In this document: positions 11,609 through 22,530 of the stretch, piece after piece
How the letters are laid out: each line of letters starts with the position of its first letter
Position numbering within the stretch: the first letter of the stretch is position 1
Source of the DNA: Meloidogyne chitwoodi
Taxonomy: Eukaryota > Nematoda > Chromadorea > Rhabditida > Meloidogynidae
NCBI GenBank assembly: GCA_015183035.1
Contig: JACZZP010000002.1
Span: 2,356,001-2,420,000 of the forward strand
Length of the DNA: 64,000 nucleotides
Direction: 5' to 3'
Translations under genes and position numbers: made by a program
The notes under the pieces: generated by a model
The model's database searches: none
The model's input: the letters and a program-made list of their open reading frames with translations, nothing else
Told to the model about the DNA's origin: nothing

Positions 11609-14124
11609 ATGTCCACAAGTATTATTGAACATCAAGAAGAATTATTAATTAAAAATAAAAATGAAGATGCTATTTCATGCTCTAACAATTCTTTAAAAAA
11701 TACAAAAAATGAGGAATTAAATGGTTAAAATATTTTTTAAATTAAAAAACTTAAAATTTTTTGAAAGAAAAAAAATTTGTCCGCAAAAAAATTTTTTATC
11801 CGCAAATAAAAAAATTGTCCGCAAATTTTGTCCGCAAATAAAAAATTTTTGTCCGCAATGCCCTTCACCTTTATAAATATTTCTGAATTAATAGAACATA
11901 ATATCTTTAATAATTAAATTAAATTTTATTATTTTAGATTTGAATAAACATCAAATTTCTATAGCAGATTCAAGTACTGATGATACAGTAATATCTGATA
12001 TAAAATCAAATAAATTAAATAAAACAGATTTAAATGTAAATGATTGGGATTATGATGAATTTGGTATTAATTTTTTAGAATTTTTAAATAAAATTAAAAA
12101 AAAAATAATTTGAGTCCAGATAAATTCCCTTAATTTTAATTTATTTATTTTAATTTTTAGGCCCTTGTGGTCCAAATAATTGGCTAAAAATTGTTGGTGA
12201 TGAAAAACTGGGTAATTCTCTTTATTTAAAAAAATATAATAAATTTTAAATATTTTAGGGAGAACACAATCACCTATAAATCTTCAACTCTCTCAAATGC
12301 GGATTTTACCGTTAACTGACCCTTTATGTTTAGTTAATTATAAAAAGGGTTTACCTGGTCAATTGGTTAATAATGGGGCTTCAAGTTAATATTTTTTATT
12401 AAATAAATTTTTAACTTTTTTTCTCTAGTCCAATTTCTGCCTGATCCACAAATAGAGCCTCCAGAAATTTATGGAGGAAATTTGGATCAAAATTATCGCT
12501 TTGTGCAATATCACTTTCACTGGGCACAGAATGATAATGAAGGTGAGAAGAAATTATTTTTAAACAAACAATAGGGGAAAAATTCCGGAAAAATAAACAT
12601 ATTCCGGAACATGTTTTTGTAGAAGTTTTTCCGGACATTTTTTTAGATCCTTTCAGGATTATGTTTAGATAATATTTTACAGAATATATTTTAAGAAAAT
12701 ATGTTTTCTGGAAATGTTTTTCCGGATATTTTTTTCCGGATATGTTTTTCCGGAATGTTTTTCCGAATATATTTTCCGAAAGTTTTCTTTAACCAATTTT
12801 ATTTAAATAAAATTTCTATAGGTTCTGAGCATTGTATAGGCGGTCTCCGTTACCCAGCAGAATTACACTTAGTCCATAAAGGAGTACAAGATGAAAATAA
12901 ATTGGCTGTACTTGGCATTTTTATTAAAATTGAAGATTCTAAGAATTATTCTGGAAAAGATAATGAAGGATTTATTTTTAATAATCAGGAAATAAATGCT
13001 TTAAAAGAGGTAATTTTTAATTGTTAGCGTAAGACACCACTTAGGTTTTTGCTTCATAACTTTAGAATGGATAATCTTTTTTAGTTGCTTTTAGTATATT
13101 TCAATAGATAATTGAATTCTCTACAAAACTTATTATAATCTGAATTTTATTTATGAAGAAAACAAAGTTATAGGCAGAAATTTAAGTCATCTGTTTCCAT
13201 GTTGAATACATCACTTTGTCTTTTACTCTGTTTTTTCGTTTTCTTATTTTTCTTTAATTTAGTTGACAGAATTTGAAAACAAAAAAGCCTTAGATTCAAA
13301 TCATAATTTAGCTTCCAAGTTGCCTCCTAATTGTTGTATTGAGCGAGAAAGCTTTAAAGGTGCAGAGAATTTCACTTCTTCCTTTGTCCGTTATCAAGGG
13401 TAAAAATTATAAAAATTGTGATTTTGATTTTATTTTTCCTCAGTTCTTTAACAACTCCCCCTTGTACAGAAAATGTCCATTGGACAATTTTTACTGATCC
13501 AATATCTATTACAAAAGAACAGGTATTTTTAATTATTCGTCAAATATTTAGTTGGCTATTCACCTGTGATCGATTTTTATTAAATTTAATTTTTAAATAA
13601 ACCTAATTTTATTATCTATTTTTTAAATTTTAGTCCATATTTTTATTTAAATTTAAAAAAAAGTTATGATAAAATAAGCTAATGGAGGGGTAGTTATGTT
13701 ACACAAAGGCAGAGAGCGCAGAGTAAGTTATCATTCCCTCCCTTGTAAAGTTTTCTTTGGGCTTTAGGAGTGATTACCGAGGCTGCTCCTTTTTTTTTAT
13801 AAAGAATTAATGTTTTTCTACTAAAAATTAAAAAAAAAAAATTTTTTTGGCCTTAAAGGTTTATAGCCAACTAAAATTTAACTGTTTATTCTAATTTAAT
13901 TATTTCAAATTTTTCAGCTCTCTTACCTTCGTAATGTTAAAGATTATAAAGGAAATGTTATAGCAAAGAATTATAGGCCAGGTTAAAAAAATTTTTTATA
14001 AAAAATTAAAATAACTATTTTTATTTTTTTGGAAATTCTAAAAAAGTTTAAAAAAATTTTAAATATTATTTTTTCAGTGCAAAAAATTGTCGACCATAAA
14101 ATTTGCCTACAACTTGCTTCTTAG
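11609..14124 (+). CDS. Alpha-carbonic anhydrase
   Basis: Ten exons (11609-11723, 11938-12063, 12161-12211, 12259-12384, 12429-12542, 12822-13009, 13263-13399, 13444-13522, 13918-13981, 14078-14124) give about 348 residues. The enzyme hydrates CO2 to bicarbonate with a zinc ion held by three His. The sequence shows 'GRTQSPINL', '[10 protein letters not shown]' (two zinc His), 'AELHLVH' (third zinc His), 'GSEHC', and '[12 protein letters not shown]' with the active-site Thr; 'NYRPVQ' closes the fold. All key residues are present, so it should be active. The roughly 80-residue N-terminus is acidic and Ser/Asn-rich with no signal peptide, so the product is probably cytosolic. Introns 1 and 5 carry TCCGCAAA and TTCCGGA repeats. 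Confidence 0.92.
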
Positions 14125-14364
14125 CCTCTTCTTATTTTATTATACCAAAAAATTCTTAGATGTTTCGAAATAGATATATACTAATATTTTGAATATTCTA
14201 GTTCAACAAATTTACTAAAAAATATAATTAACGAATTTTTTGGATTACCAAAAACCTCTGGCTTGAGAAAACGAAAGTTTCATTTTTAATTTCTCAAAAA
14301 TCATCACAAATTTTTAAATGTTCAATTTTGATTTTCAAATCAAATGTTTAGCTAATTGTACATA

Positions 14365-15468
14365 GTATATATCAGGGATGCATATCGTATCGTATATCGT
14401 TATCGTATATCGTATTTTATCGTATTTTTGGGGTGATTTTGTATCGTATCGTATATCGTATCGTATTTTTTTCTGAAATAATATCGTATCGTATATCGTA
14501 TCGTATTTTTTTCGGATTTTATATCGTATCGTATATCGTATCGTATTTTTTTCGGATTTTATATCGTATCGTATATCGTATCGTATTTTTTTTTAGTTAT
14601 TTTATATCGTTATTATATTTTATAGGAAAAACTTATTATACTAATATTTTATTACATAAATTAATTTCCCCCATTGCTTTCTTTTGACTTTCTTCCTCTT
14701 TTATTCTTTATTTCTTTCTCTTCTCTTGTAAGGGAAGAAAAGAAATACTATAAGGAATGATTTACCTATAATTAAATTGGTTAATTGTCAAATACAAGTA
14801 TGGTTAGGTGGTTAGTGTGTTAGTTTATTGTCTTGTCATACGTTGGTTAGATTCCTATTAATTTGCGAAATACCTAGAGGCCATTAATTATTGTTAAATC
14901 TTTCGTTTTAAATTTTTATGCTAGAAGAAAAATTAAATTCCTATATTTTTGATTGTAGCGCTAAAAAAAGCTATTTTTAGCAACTAGAGCGCAATAATTT
15001 TTCAAAATTTTCGCCTGCGGCGCTAAAAAGGTTAAATTTTTGGTAACTAGTGAAATAAAACTCAAAATTTTTCGCCTGCGGCGCTGAAAGTGTGAATTTT
15101 CGGTAGATATGGAGCAGGGTTCCCGCCCGAAACCCGGCCTTTTTTCTTACCCGATACCTGAAATAAAAATATTCCAACCCGAAACCCGTACCCAAATTTT
15201 TTTGCACCCGCGGCAACTCTGCTAGAGAACAGTGGCGCCGAGACATAGTATGAAAAATTTTCAAAATTTATCTGTCTCGAAAAATCGGCCCGACACTTAC
15301 TTATATCGTATCGTATTTTTTTCGAATTTTATATCGTATCGTATATCGTATCGCATTTTTTTCTGAAATAATATCGTATCGTATATCGTATCGTATTTTT
15401 TTCGGATTTTATATCGTATCGTATATCGTATCGTATAAAACCGAACGATATGCATCCCTGGTATATAT
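14365..15468. mobile_element. hAT-like non-autonomous element, 1088 bp, with target duplication
   Basis: The element proper is 14373-15460. Its ends are inverted: CAGGGATGCATATCGT on the left, ACGATATGCATCCCTG on the right. It is flanked by an exact 8-bp duplication GTATATAT (14365-14372 and 15461-15468). An 8-bp duplication with CAGGG ends is the hAT signature. Subterminal arrays of TATCGTATCGTATATCGTAT units lie at 14386-14600 and 15300-15440. The middle holds CGCCTGCGGCGCTAAAA repeats (about 14950-15090), also found near 17640-17730, and a tRNA-like Pol III promoter near 14800-14855. No transposase frame is seen. Confidence 0.82.
14801..14855 (+). other. tRNA-like A/B box pair inside the hAT element
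   Basis: TGGTTAGGTGGTTAG resembles an A box and GGTTAGATTCC a B box, about 30 bp apart. No cloverleaf forms convincingly, so this is at best a tRNA relic or SINE head. Confidence 0.25.
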
Positions 15469-15632
15469 ATATTACTTATATAATTAATAGTTGCTCACTT
15501 ATTGTTAGTTTATTTTAATTTTAATAAATAATTAAAAAAAAAATTGCTGAATTAATTTCATTAAATAAATTATTAAATATTATATTAATTAACATTAAAA
15601 AAATTGCAATAATTTTTTTATTTTATTTTTCT

Positions 15633-15794
15633 TTATCCTTGAAATATTCCATTAAAAAGTATTTCATTTCCTTTGTTGACAAGCATAAAAGTAAAAGGAT
15701 GATCAGCATTAAATGTTGGTCTAGGTGGTTTTAAACTTTTACGAGTTATTTCAATGCCTGTAGCTGCGGCTGCTTCTGTCCCTTCTTCATTCAA
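15633..15794 (-). other. Distal serpin reactive-loop exon copy (F)
   Basis: Exon-like unit after an acceptor AG, open for 53 codons to a stop at 15633. It reads 'LNEEGTEAAAATGIEIT' (serpin hinge), then 'PPRPTFNADHPFTFMLV' and 'ILFNGIFQG'. It is equivalent to the last exon of the serpin at 22531-24612, with which it shares phase, but has a different loop centre. It could be a far alternative last exon or a relic of a lost serpin copy. Confidence 0.75.
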
Positions 15795-16129
15795 CTAGTA
15801 TTTTGACAATGTTTTTAATAAAAATTAGTTAAATTAAACTAGAATTTAGAAGCTTTTTTTAAATAAATAAAAACTGAATTGCATTCCGGAAAAACATTAA
15901 TATACATAAACATCATTATTTTTTACTGAAAACAATCAAGATTTTCAGAAACATACTACATTTAAATACTTTCCGGAAAAACATTTATTTAATTTTAATA
16001 TGAAGATGATATATACCTATAAACAAACATTGTTATAAACATTTTCTCTCAATTACAAAATATAATTTAAAATTATAAATAAAGTTTCAAAAATTGAAAT
16101 TTTTTTTAACATTTATTTTTCATTTTTCT

Positions 16130-16294
16130 TTATCCTTGAAATATTCCACTAAAAATAATTTCGTTCTTAACAAGCATAAAAGCATAAGGATGGTCAGCAA
16201 TAAATTTTGGTTGAGGCGGTGGATTCAAAGGTAGGCTAACAGGAACCATGACAATGGCTGTAGCTGCAGCTGCTTCTGTTCCTTCCTCATTTAA
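16130..16294 (-). other. Distal serpin reactive-loop exon copy (E)
   Basis: After the acceptor AACAG it reads 'LNEEGTEAAAATAIVMVP', a Pro-rich loop 'PPPQPKFIADHPYAFMLV' and 'IIFSGIFQG' then stop. The hinge is intact and the frame open, so it could encode a working serpin C-terminus if spliced to a body. Confidence 0.75.
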
Positions 16295-16479
16295 CTGTTT
16301 TTTAATTATTTTATTCAAAATTATATTAAAAATGTGTGCCCTTCAATTAATATTTTCTACGCTTTTTTATTTTACATAAAATTGCTACAGACATTTTACA
16401 AAATATAATTTTAAAATTTAATAAATTTTCCCAAAAATTTATTACTAAATTTTCTTTCAATTTTTCCTTTTATTTTTCT

Positions 16480-16764
16480 TTATCCTTGAAATATTCCACT
16501 AAAAATAATTTGGTTTCCTTTGACAAGTATAAAAGTAAAAGGATGGTCAGCAATAAATTTTGGTACAGGAGGTGGTAAAAGGCCTAGTTCTGAGATTTTA
16601 TGTAAGAAACTTTTAATGTATTTTAAAGCTTTTTGAGGTTTGTTTAGTGTTCTGATATTATAAGTATTTTGTTTTATAGAAATTCTGATTTTACCGGAAG
16701 GATATTTTATAAATAAATTCTGATTGATAAGAGAAGAAAAATTCCATAAATGGGAAAACTTCAA
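16480..16764 (-). pseudogene. Serpin tail (copy D) joined to methyltransferase-derived sequence
   Basis: The downstream end reads 'PPPVPKFIADHPFTFILV' and 'IIFSGIFQG', the tail of a serpin last exon, but the hinge 'NEEGTEAAAATA' is missing. Upstream the sequence is a non-serpin run containing 'KALKYIKSFLHKISELGL', continuous with the METTL23-like remnant. The frame stays open across the junction, near 16600. This looks like a chimera made when the methyltransferase segment and a serpin exon were brought together. Expression is unknown. Confidence 0.5.
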
Positions 16765-17546
16765 ACAGCTGCCTCAACATTTTTATTAAAATATCAAAAA
16801 CACAAGGATCATAAAAGACATCAGAGCCGAAAAGATAATCAACACGAATAGATTTATTGAGTAAAGCATTAATACCAATTTCTGGATTTTGCCAGTCAAA
16901 ACCCTATCAGAAATAGACAAAAATAAATTTAAAGAAAATTTAATAACCAACAAATAAACGCTCTTTTCAACAAGAGAAGGATCAAAATTTCTGTTCAGAT
17001 TGCGTTGAATTGACTCGAATGCCTTAAAATAAGGGGAAAACTTTAAATACTATTTTTGGAAAAAATCTCTCCTTAATTTCCATATTTTTAAATTTTAAAA
17101 TCCTATTAAAATCCAAAACAAACTTTATCAAGTGAGATTGTTCAGTAATCACAACCTTGAAGCCCCACAACGCAAAACGTCATCTTAGCTCCATCTAATA
17201 AACTAAAAAAATTCACCATTTCTGCATTGTTTTTGATTAAATGTCACATTCTAAATTTTTAATAAATAGAATATTTAAATTAATTTAAAAAAGGAATTTT
17301 TGCCTTTTTTATACAAATTGTTGCTTTTTCAAAATCATTATAGTAATTATCAGGCAAAATAAAATAAGTTTTTTGTATTTGAGCTGAAAAAAAATACAAA
17401 AACATTTTATTATTATTTTTGTTTACAAACATTCATTTAAAGAAGGCGCTTCAACTATATTAATAATATTCAAAATAAGTTTGACCAATTTCCTTCCCAG
17501 CATTCCAACATAAAAGAAATAGCAGATAAATGTAATAAAAGGCCCT
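16735..17546 (-). pseudogene. METTL23-like methyltransferase remnant
   Basis: Pieces of a METTL23-type protein methyltransferase appear in order: 'CWNAGKEIGQTYFEYY', 'KVVITEQSHLIKF', 'AFESIQRNLNRNFDPSL', and 'DYLFGSDVFYDPCVFDIL' followed by 'FPFMEFFFSYQ'. In METTL23 the matching parts bind AdoMet and line the active site. I could not join the exons in one frame. An in-frame stop lies before 'RFALWGF', the GxGxG region is not readable, and a copied piece of the adenylyl cyclase gene sits at about 17303-17472. Most likely a broken copy. Confidence 0.5.
17303..17472 (-). repeat. Duplicated fragment of the adenylyl cyclase gene
   Basis: Nearly identical (about two changes in 125 bp over the best part) to 51015-51175, which covers the end of one C1-domain exon, an intron and the start of the next ('[15 protein letters not shown]'). 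Intron and exon were copied together, so it arose by DNA duplication, not by retrocopying. Confidence 0.85.
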
Positions 17547-17569
17547 AAAAATATTTTTAAACATATTTT

Positions 17570-17745
17570 CCGGTCGATACCCGGCCTTTTTTTTCGACCC
17601 ATGAAACCCGACCCGAGAAATTTTGGAATCCTAAATGTTCGCCTGTAGTCTTAAAAAAGGTGAATTTTTGGCAACTAAAGTGGAATAATTTTGTAAAATT
17701 TTTCGCTTGCGGCGCTAAACGACTAGAAACCCAACAGCTCAACCC
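17570..17745. repeat. Dispersed repeat related to the interior of the hAT element
   Basis: Contains CCCGGCCTTTTTT, ACCCGACCCGA and GCTTGCGGCGCTAAA motifs also seen at about 14980-15200 inside the hAT-like element. It ends just downstream of the GIY-YIG gene. Confidence 0.5.
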
Positions 17746-17758
17746 GGAAAACTGATAT

Positions 17759-18864
17759 TTAACAAACCTTTTCTGAATAGACTTCGTTAATTTGTAAAGG
17801 AAGAAGGTCAAAAATTTTTTGGTATTCTTGTTGAGAGTTAATTAAGTTTTCACCATTATCTGCTAGAATTAATAGTGCTTCATAAAATTTTGAAATTTCT
17901 AAAGACATGTTGTTTTTTATAATTTTATATTCCATGTTTGGAAATTTTTTCATCTTTTCATTGCTTCTATGTTTACTGAGTCTATCGTCAAATGTTTTAA
18001 TACCAGCACTTCCTATGTATTTAAGATTTAAAATTGACTTATTTGAACCATCTCTGAATAAATATACCTACAAAATTAATTAATAAAAAAGAGAAGATTT
18101 TATTGTTGGATATCGGATACCGTGTTTTGATTGTAAACTAGACTCAAGTGTAAGGTAAAAAATAGTTTTAAAACTTACAAGATAGTTGCCAGTTTTTGAA
18201 TTTAGAAAAGATTGAAAGTTCTTTGTACATATACCGCCTTCGTTTGAAATTCTCATAAAAGCATTGGACCAATTATTTTGATGATAAAAAGAATTTATTT
18301 TAAGACAATCATTTTTAAGATGTCTGCTAATCCTTGCTGTTTTTAAGGAACAATAAATGCAGTTTATTTCCCTTGATTTTGCATTAATACGACGTTGTTG
18401 TTTTTGCTTCGTTGTTAAAAGCCTTTCTTTTTTCATTCCCATTTTTATGCATTTCTGAATTCGACATTTTTTACAAAAGCTATAAAAAATGAATTAAAAA
18501 AAATTAAAGTATTCTAACTTTCTAGTATGTAAATTTATTTCACATGAACTCATATGTTGACATTTTAACTCTTCTAGTCTTGAAGCATATCTATAGAAGA
18601 ATCGACTGCAACACCCACAGCTATTAATAATTGTTATTAAAAAATATATAATTTTTAAATACCTAATAACACCATAACCCGTTTGTTTAGCAACAGCACC
18701 ACAAACAGCACAATCTGACGAACCCTCATCAGAATCACTTTCTGTTGTTTCTTCTGTGTCTTCATCCGTTCCTTCAATTGACTCAATATATTGCTTGGTA
18801 CTCTATAAATTAGAATTTCTAATTATGTAAATTTAAAATCTTTAATATTCAAATATACCTCCAT
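17759..18864 (-). CDS. Nuclear-receptor DNA-binding domain fused to GIY-YIG nuclease domain
   Basis: Exons 18859-18864 (ATG GAG, if it starts here), 18663-18802, 18519-18620, 18179-18479 and 17759-18067 join in frame. After an acidic leader comes a full C4 nuclear-receptor finger pair: 'CAVC', 'YGVISCGCCSRFFYR', then C-x5-C-x9-C-x2-C and 'CRIQKCIKMGM'. No ligand-binding domain follows. Instead there is a basic stretch, a C-x2-C-x9-H-x4-C knuckle ('CIYC' to 'HLKNDC'), and a GIY-YIG fold: 'YLVYLF', 'KYIGSAG', 'DDRLSKH', 'FYEALLI', 'ENLINSQ'. The conserved Arg, His, Glu and Asn are present. The exon border inside 'GNYL/VYLF' uses a consensus GTAAGT donor and matches in phase, so the two domains are on one transcript. 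It would be a sequence-directed DNA nuclease or a domesticated one. It may instead be the 3' part of the upstream kinase gene. Confidence 0.72.
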
Positions 18865-18899
18865 TGCTTCTACTAATGCGCGTTGAGTAGGTGTTGTTA

Positions 18900-20634
<1,735 letters not shown>

Positions 20635-21418
20635 TTTGTATTTCTATAAAAAATAGTTTTATTAAAACAAAATAAAAAATGGCCGCTTTGATAAGTAGTA
20701 AGTTAGATAATGAGAAAGTTAGACACGTTATTTAAACATTATGCCAAAAAAATAAAATGATTACATTTAAACCACAGCAGTTTTTTTTTTACCACACCGA
20801 GAAAAATAATTTTGATTTTATTCGAAAGAGGAGATTTTTCTTAACACATTCTATGGGCTAGAAAGTTAGGTAATCGGGCTTTTTACTATTTGATTTGGTT
20901 TATTTTCAACGTTAAAACACGCCAAAAAAGTAGCAAACCATTGGATATATAATTGTAAAAAAATCAGAATTTATCAGAATTTACAAAGGTTGAAACACAG
21001 AAACATAAAGTTAGGGAGCCGAGAGGGAAAAATTATATTTTTATTGATATTAAATTTAAATTATGTAAATATTATTTTTCCCATAATTTCCTTAAATTCT
21101 TAATTTTTATTAAATTTTAGTCATTCCCTTGCCGGTATTTTTTGATGAATTTATTTTTCTTTATTTTAGTGCCCATTTATTATTATTTTTTATAAAGCTT
21201 TATTATTTTCATAATTTTTTGTATAAAATTAAAATTTTTAAATTTAATTTTTTTTAAATTTATTATTGGATTAAGGCAAAATGAAAAAATATTTTTTAAA
21301 GAAAAAATGGAAATAGAAAATTAAATCAATTAATTATTTAAACAGCAAAATAATAAGCAATGAGTTAAATGAAGAGGGAAGAATATTTGCAGGGATTGAA
21401 GGGTAAATTTTAATTTAA
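20635..21418. other. Spacer upstream of the kinase
   Basis: AT-rich with no coding run. It should hold the kinase promoter, but no motif is recognised. Confidence 0.4.
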
Positions 21419-21541
21419 TTAAATCAGAATTTTTATTTCCGGAATAAAACTAAAATCCGGTAGAATAGATAGTAATATTGTAAACAGAAGGCCTATAACA
21501 ATTCCTGTAGCTGCGGCTGCTTCTGTCCCCTCTTCATTCAA
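21419..21541 (-). other. Proximal serpin reactive-loop exon copy (C), truncated
   Basis: After an acceptor AG it reads 'LNEEGTEAAAATGIVIGL' and continues 40 codons to a stop, but the conserved 'FNADHPF' strand and the 'GIFQG/GVFYG' end are missing. Upstream of it (21545-21660) lies a near-exact copy of the DNA upstream of copy B. If used, it would make a serpin without a normal C-terminal core; more likely a decayed duplicate. Confidence 0.6.
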
Positions 21542-21910
21542 CTACACAATAAATTAATGTTAGTTATGAAAAATTGTGAAATTAGATTTTATTATTTTAT
21601 ATGCTAGATGTGTTATTTGAAGCTATAAGATGTTAGGGTTCGTTTCCGAAAACATTTAAAAAAAGAAAATTCTAAAATAACAAACAAGGATTTCTACAAA
21701 ACAAACATCACAGAAATATATTTTCTCAGAACAAATTCCGGAAATATATTTTCTCAAAACAAATTCCGGAAACATATTCCAGAAAAACATTTTCTCAAAT
21801 CAAGTATAAAAGAACAAAAGCATTGTTTCACTACATTTTTCCAATTATTTATAAACAATTTAATCAAAATAATTTTTTAAAAATTTTCTTATATGTATTT
21901 CATTTAATTT

Positions 21911-22087
21911 TTATCCATAAAATACTCCAGTAAATAAAATTTCTTTTCCATTTTTTTCTTTAATTAATGCATAAAAAAAGGGATGATCTGCATTGAATTG
22001 AGGAATTATAACCTCTATAAATGCAGCAGCAATTTCTGGCATAATTACTGCCGTAGCAGCAGCTGCTTCAGTTCCCTCTTCATTCAG
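21911..22087 (-). other. Proximal serpin reactive-loop exon copy (B)
   Basis: 58 codons after acceptor AG: 'LNEEGTEAAAATAVIMPE', 'IPQFNADHPFFYALI', 'EILFTGVFYG' and stop. Phase matches the upstream serpin exon ending 'KAFIE'. It differs from copy A mainly in the loop centre, as expected of a mutually exclusive alternative last exon. Confidence 0.78.
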
Positions 22088-22090
22088 CTA

Positions 22091-22200
22091 CACAATAAAT
22101 TAATGTTAGTTATGAAAAATTGTGAAATTAGATTTTATTATTTTATATGCTAGATGTGTTATTTGAAGCTATAAGATGTTAGGGTTCGTTTCCGGAAACA
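22091..22200. repeat. Direct repeat flanking serpin loop exon B (copy at 21545-21660)
   Basis: About 110 bp starting ACACAATAAATTAATGTTAG and ending GGGTTCGTTTCCG is almost identical at both places. It marks a very recent tandem duplication of the loop-exon unit. Confidence 0.9.
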
Positions 22201-22530
22201 TTAAAAAAGAAAAATCTAAAAAATCAAACAATGATCTATCAAAAAACATAAAGAAAACATTTTCTAAAAACATATTCCGGAAAGATATTCCAGAAAAACA
22301 TTTTCTCAAAACATATTCCGGAAAGATATTCCAGAAAAACATTTTCTCAAAACATATTCCGGAAACATATTCCAGAAAAACATTTTCTCAAAACATTTCA
22401 GAAACATATTCCGGAAAAACTTTTTAAAAATAAGAATAAAAGAAAAAAGCATTGTTTCACAACATTTTTCCTATAAATTCATTAAAAATAAATAAATTTT
22501 TGAAGTTCCTTATTTCCCATTAAATTTCCT

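Noticed and set aside
14433..14687. Open frame of 84 codons with repeated Tyr-Arg-Ile-Val
   Set aside because: It is only the translation of the TATCGTATCG array inside the hAT-like element.
22176..22427. Lys/Phe/Ser-rich open frame of 83 codons
   Set aside because: It is a tandem TTCCGGAAACATATTCCAGA repeat between serpin loop exons.
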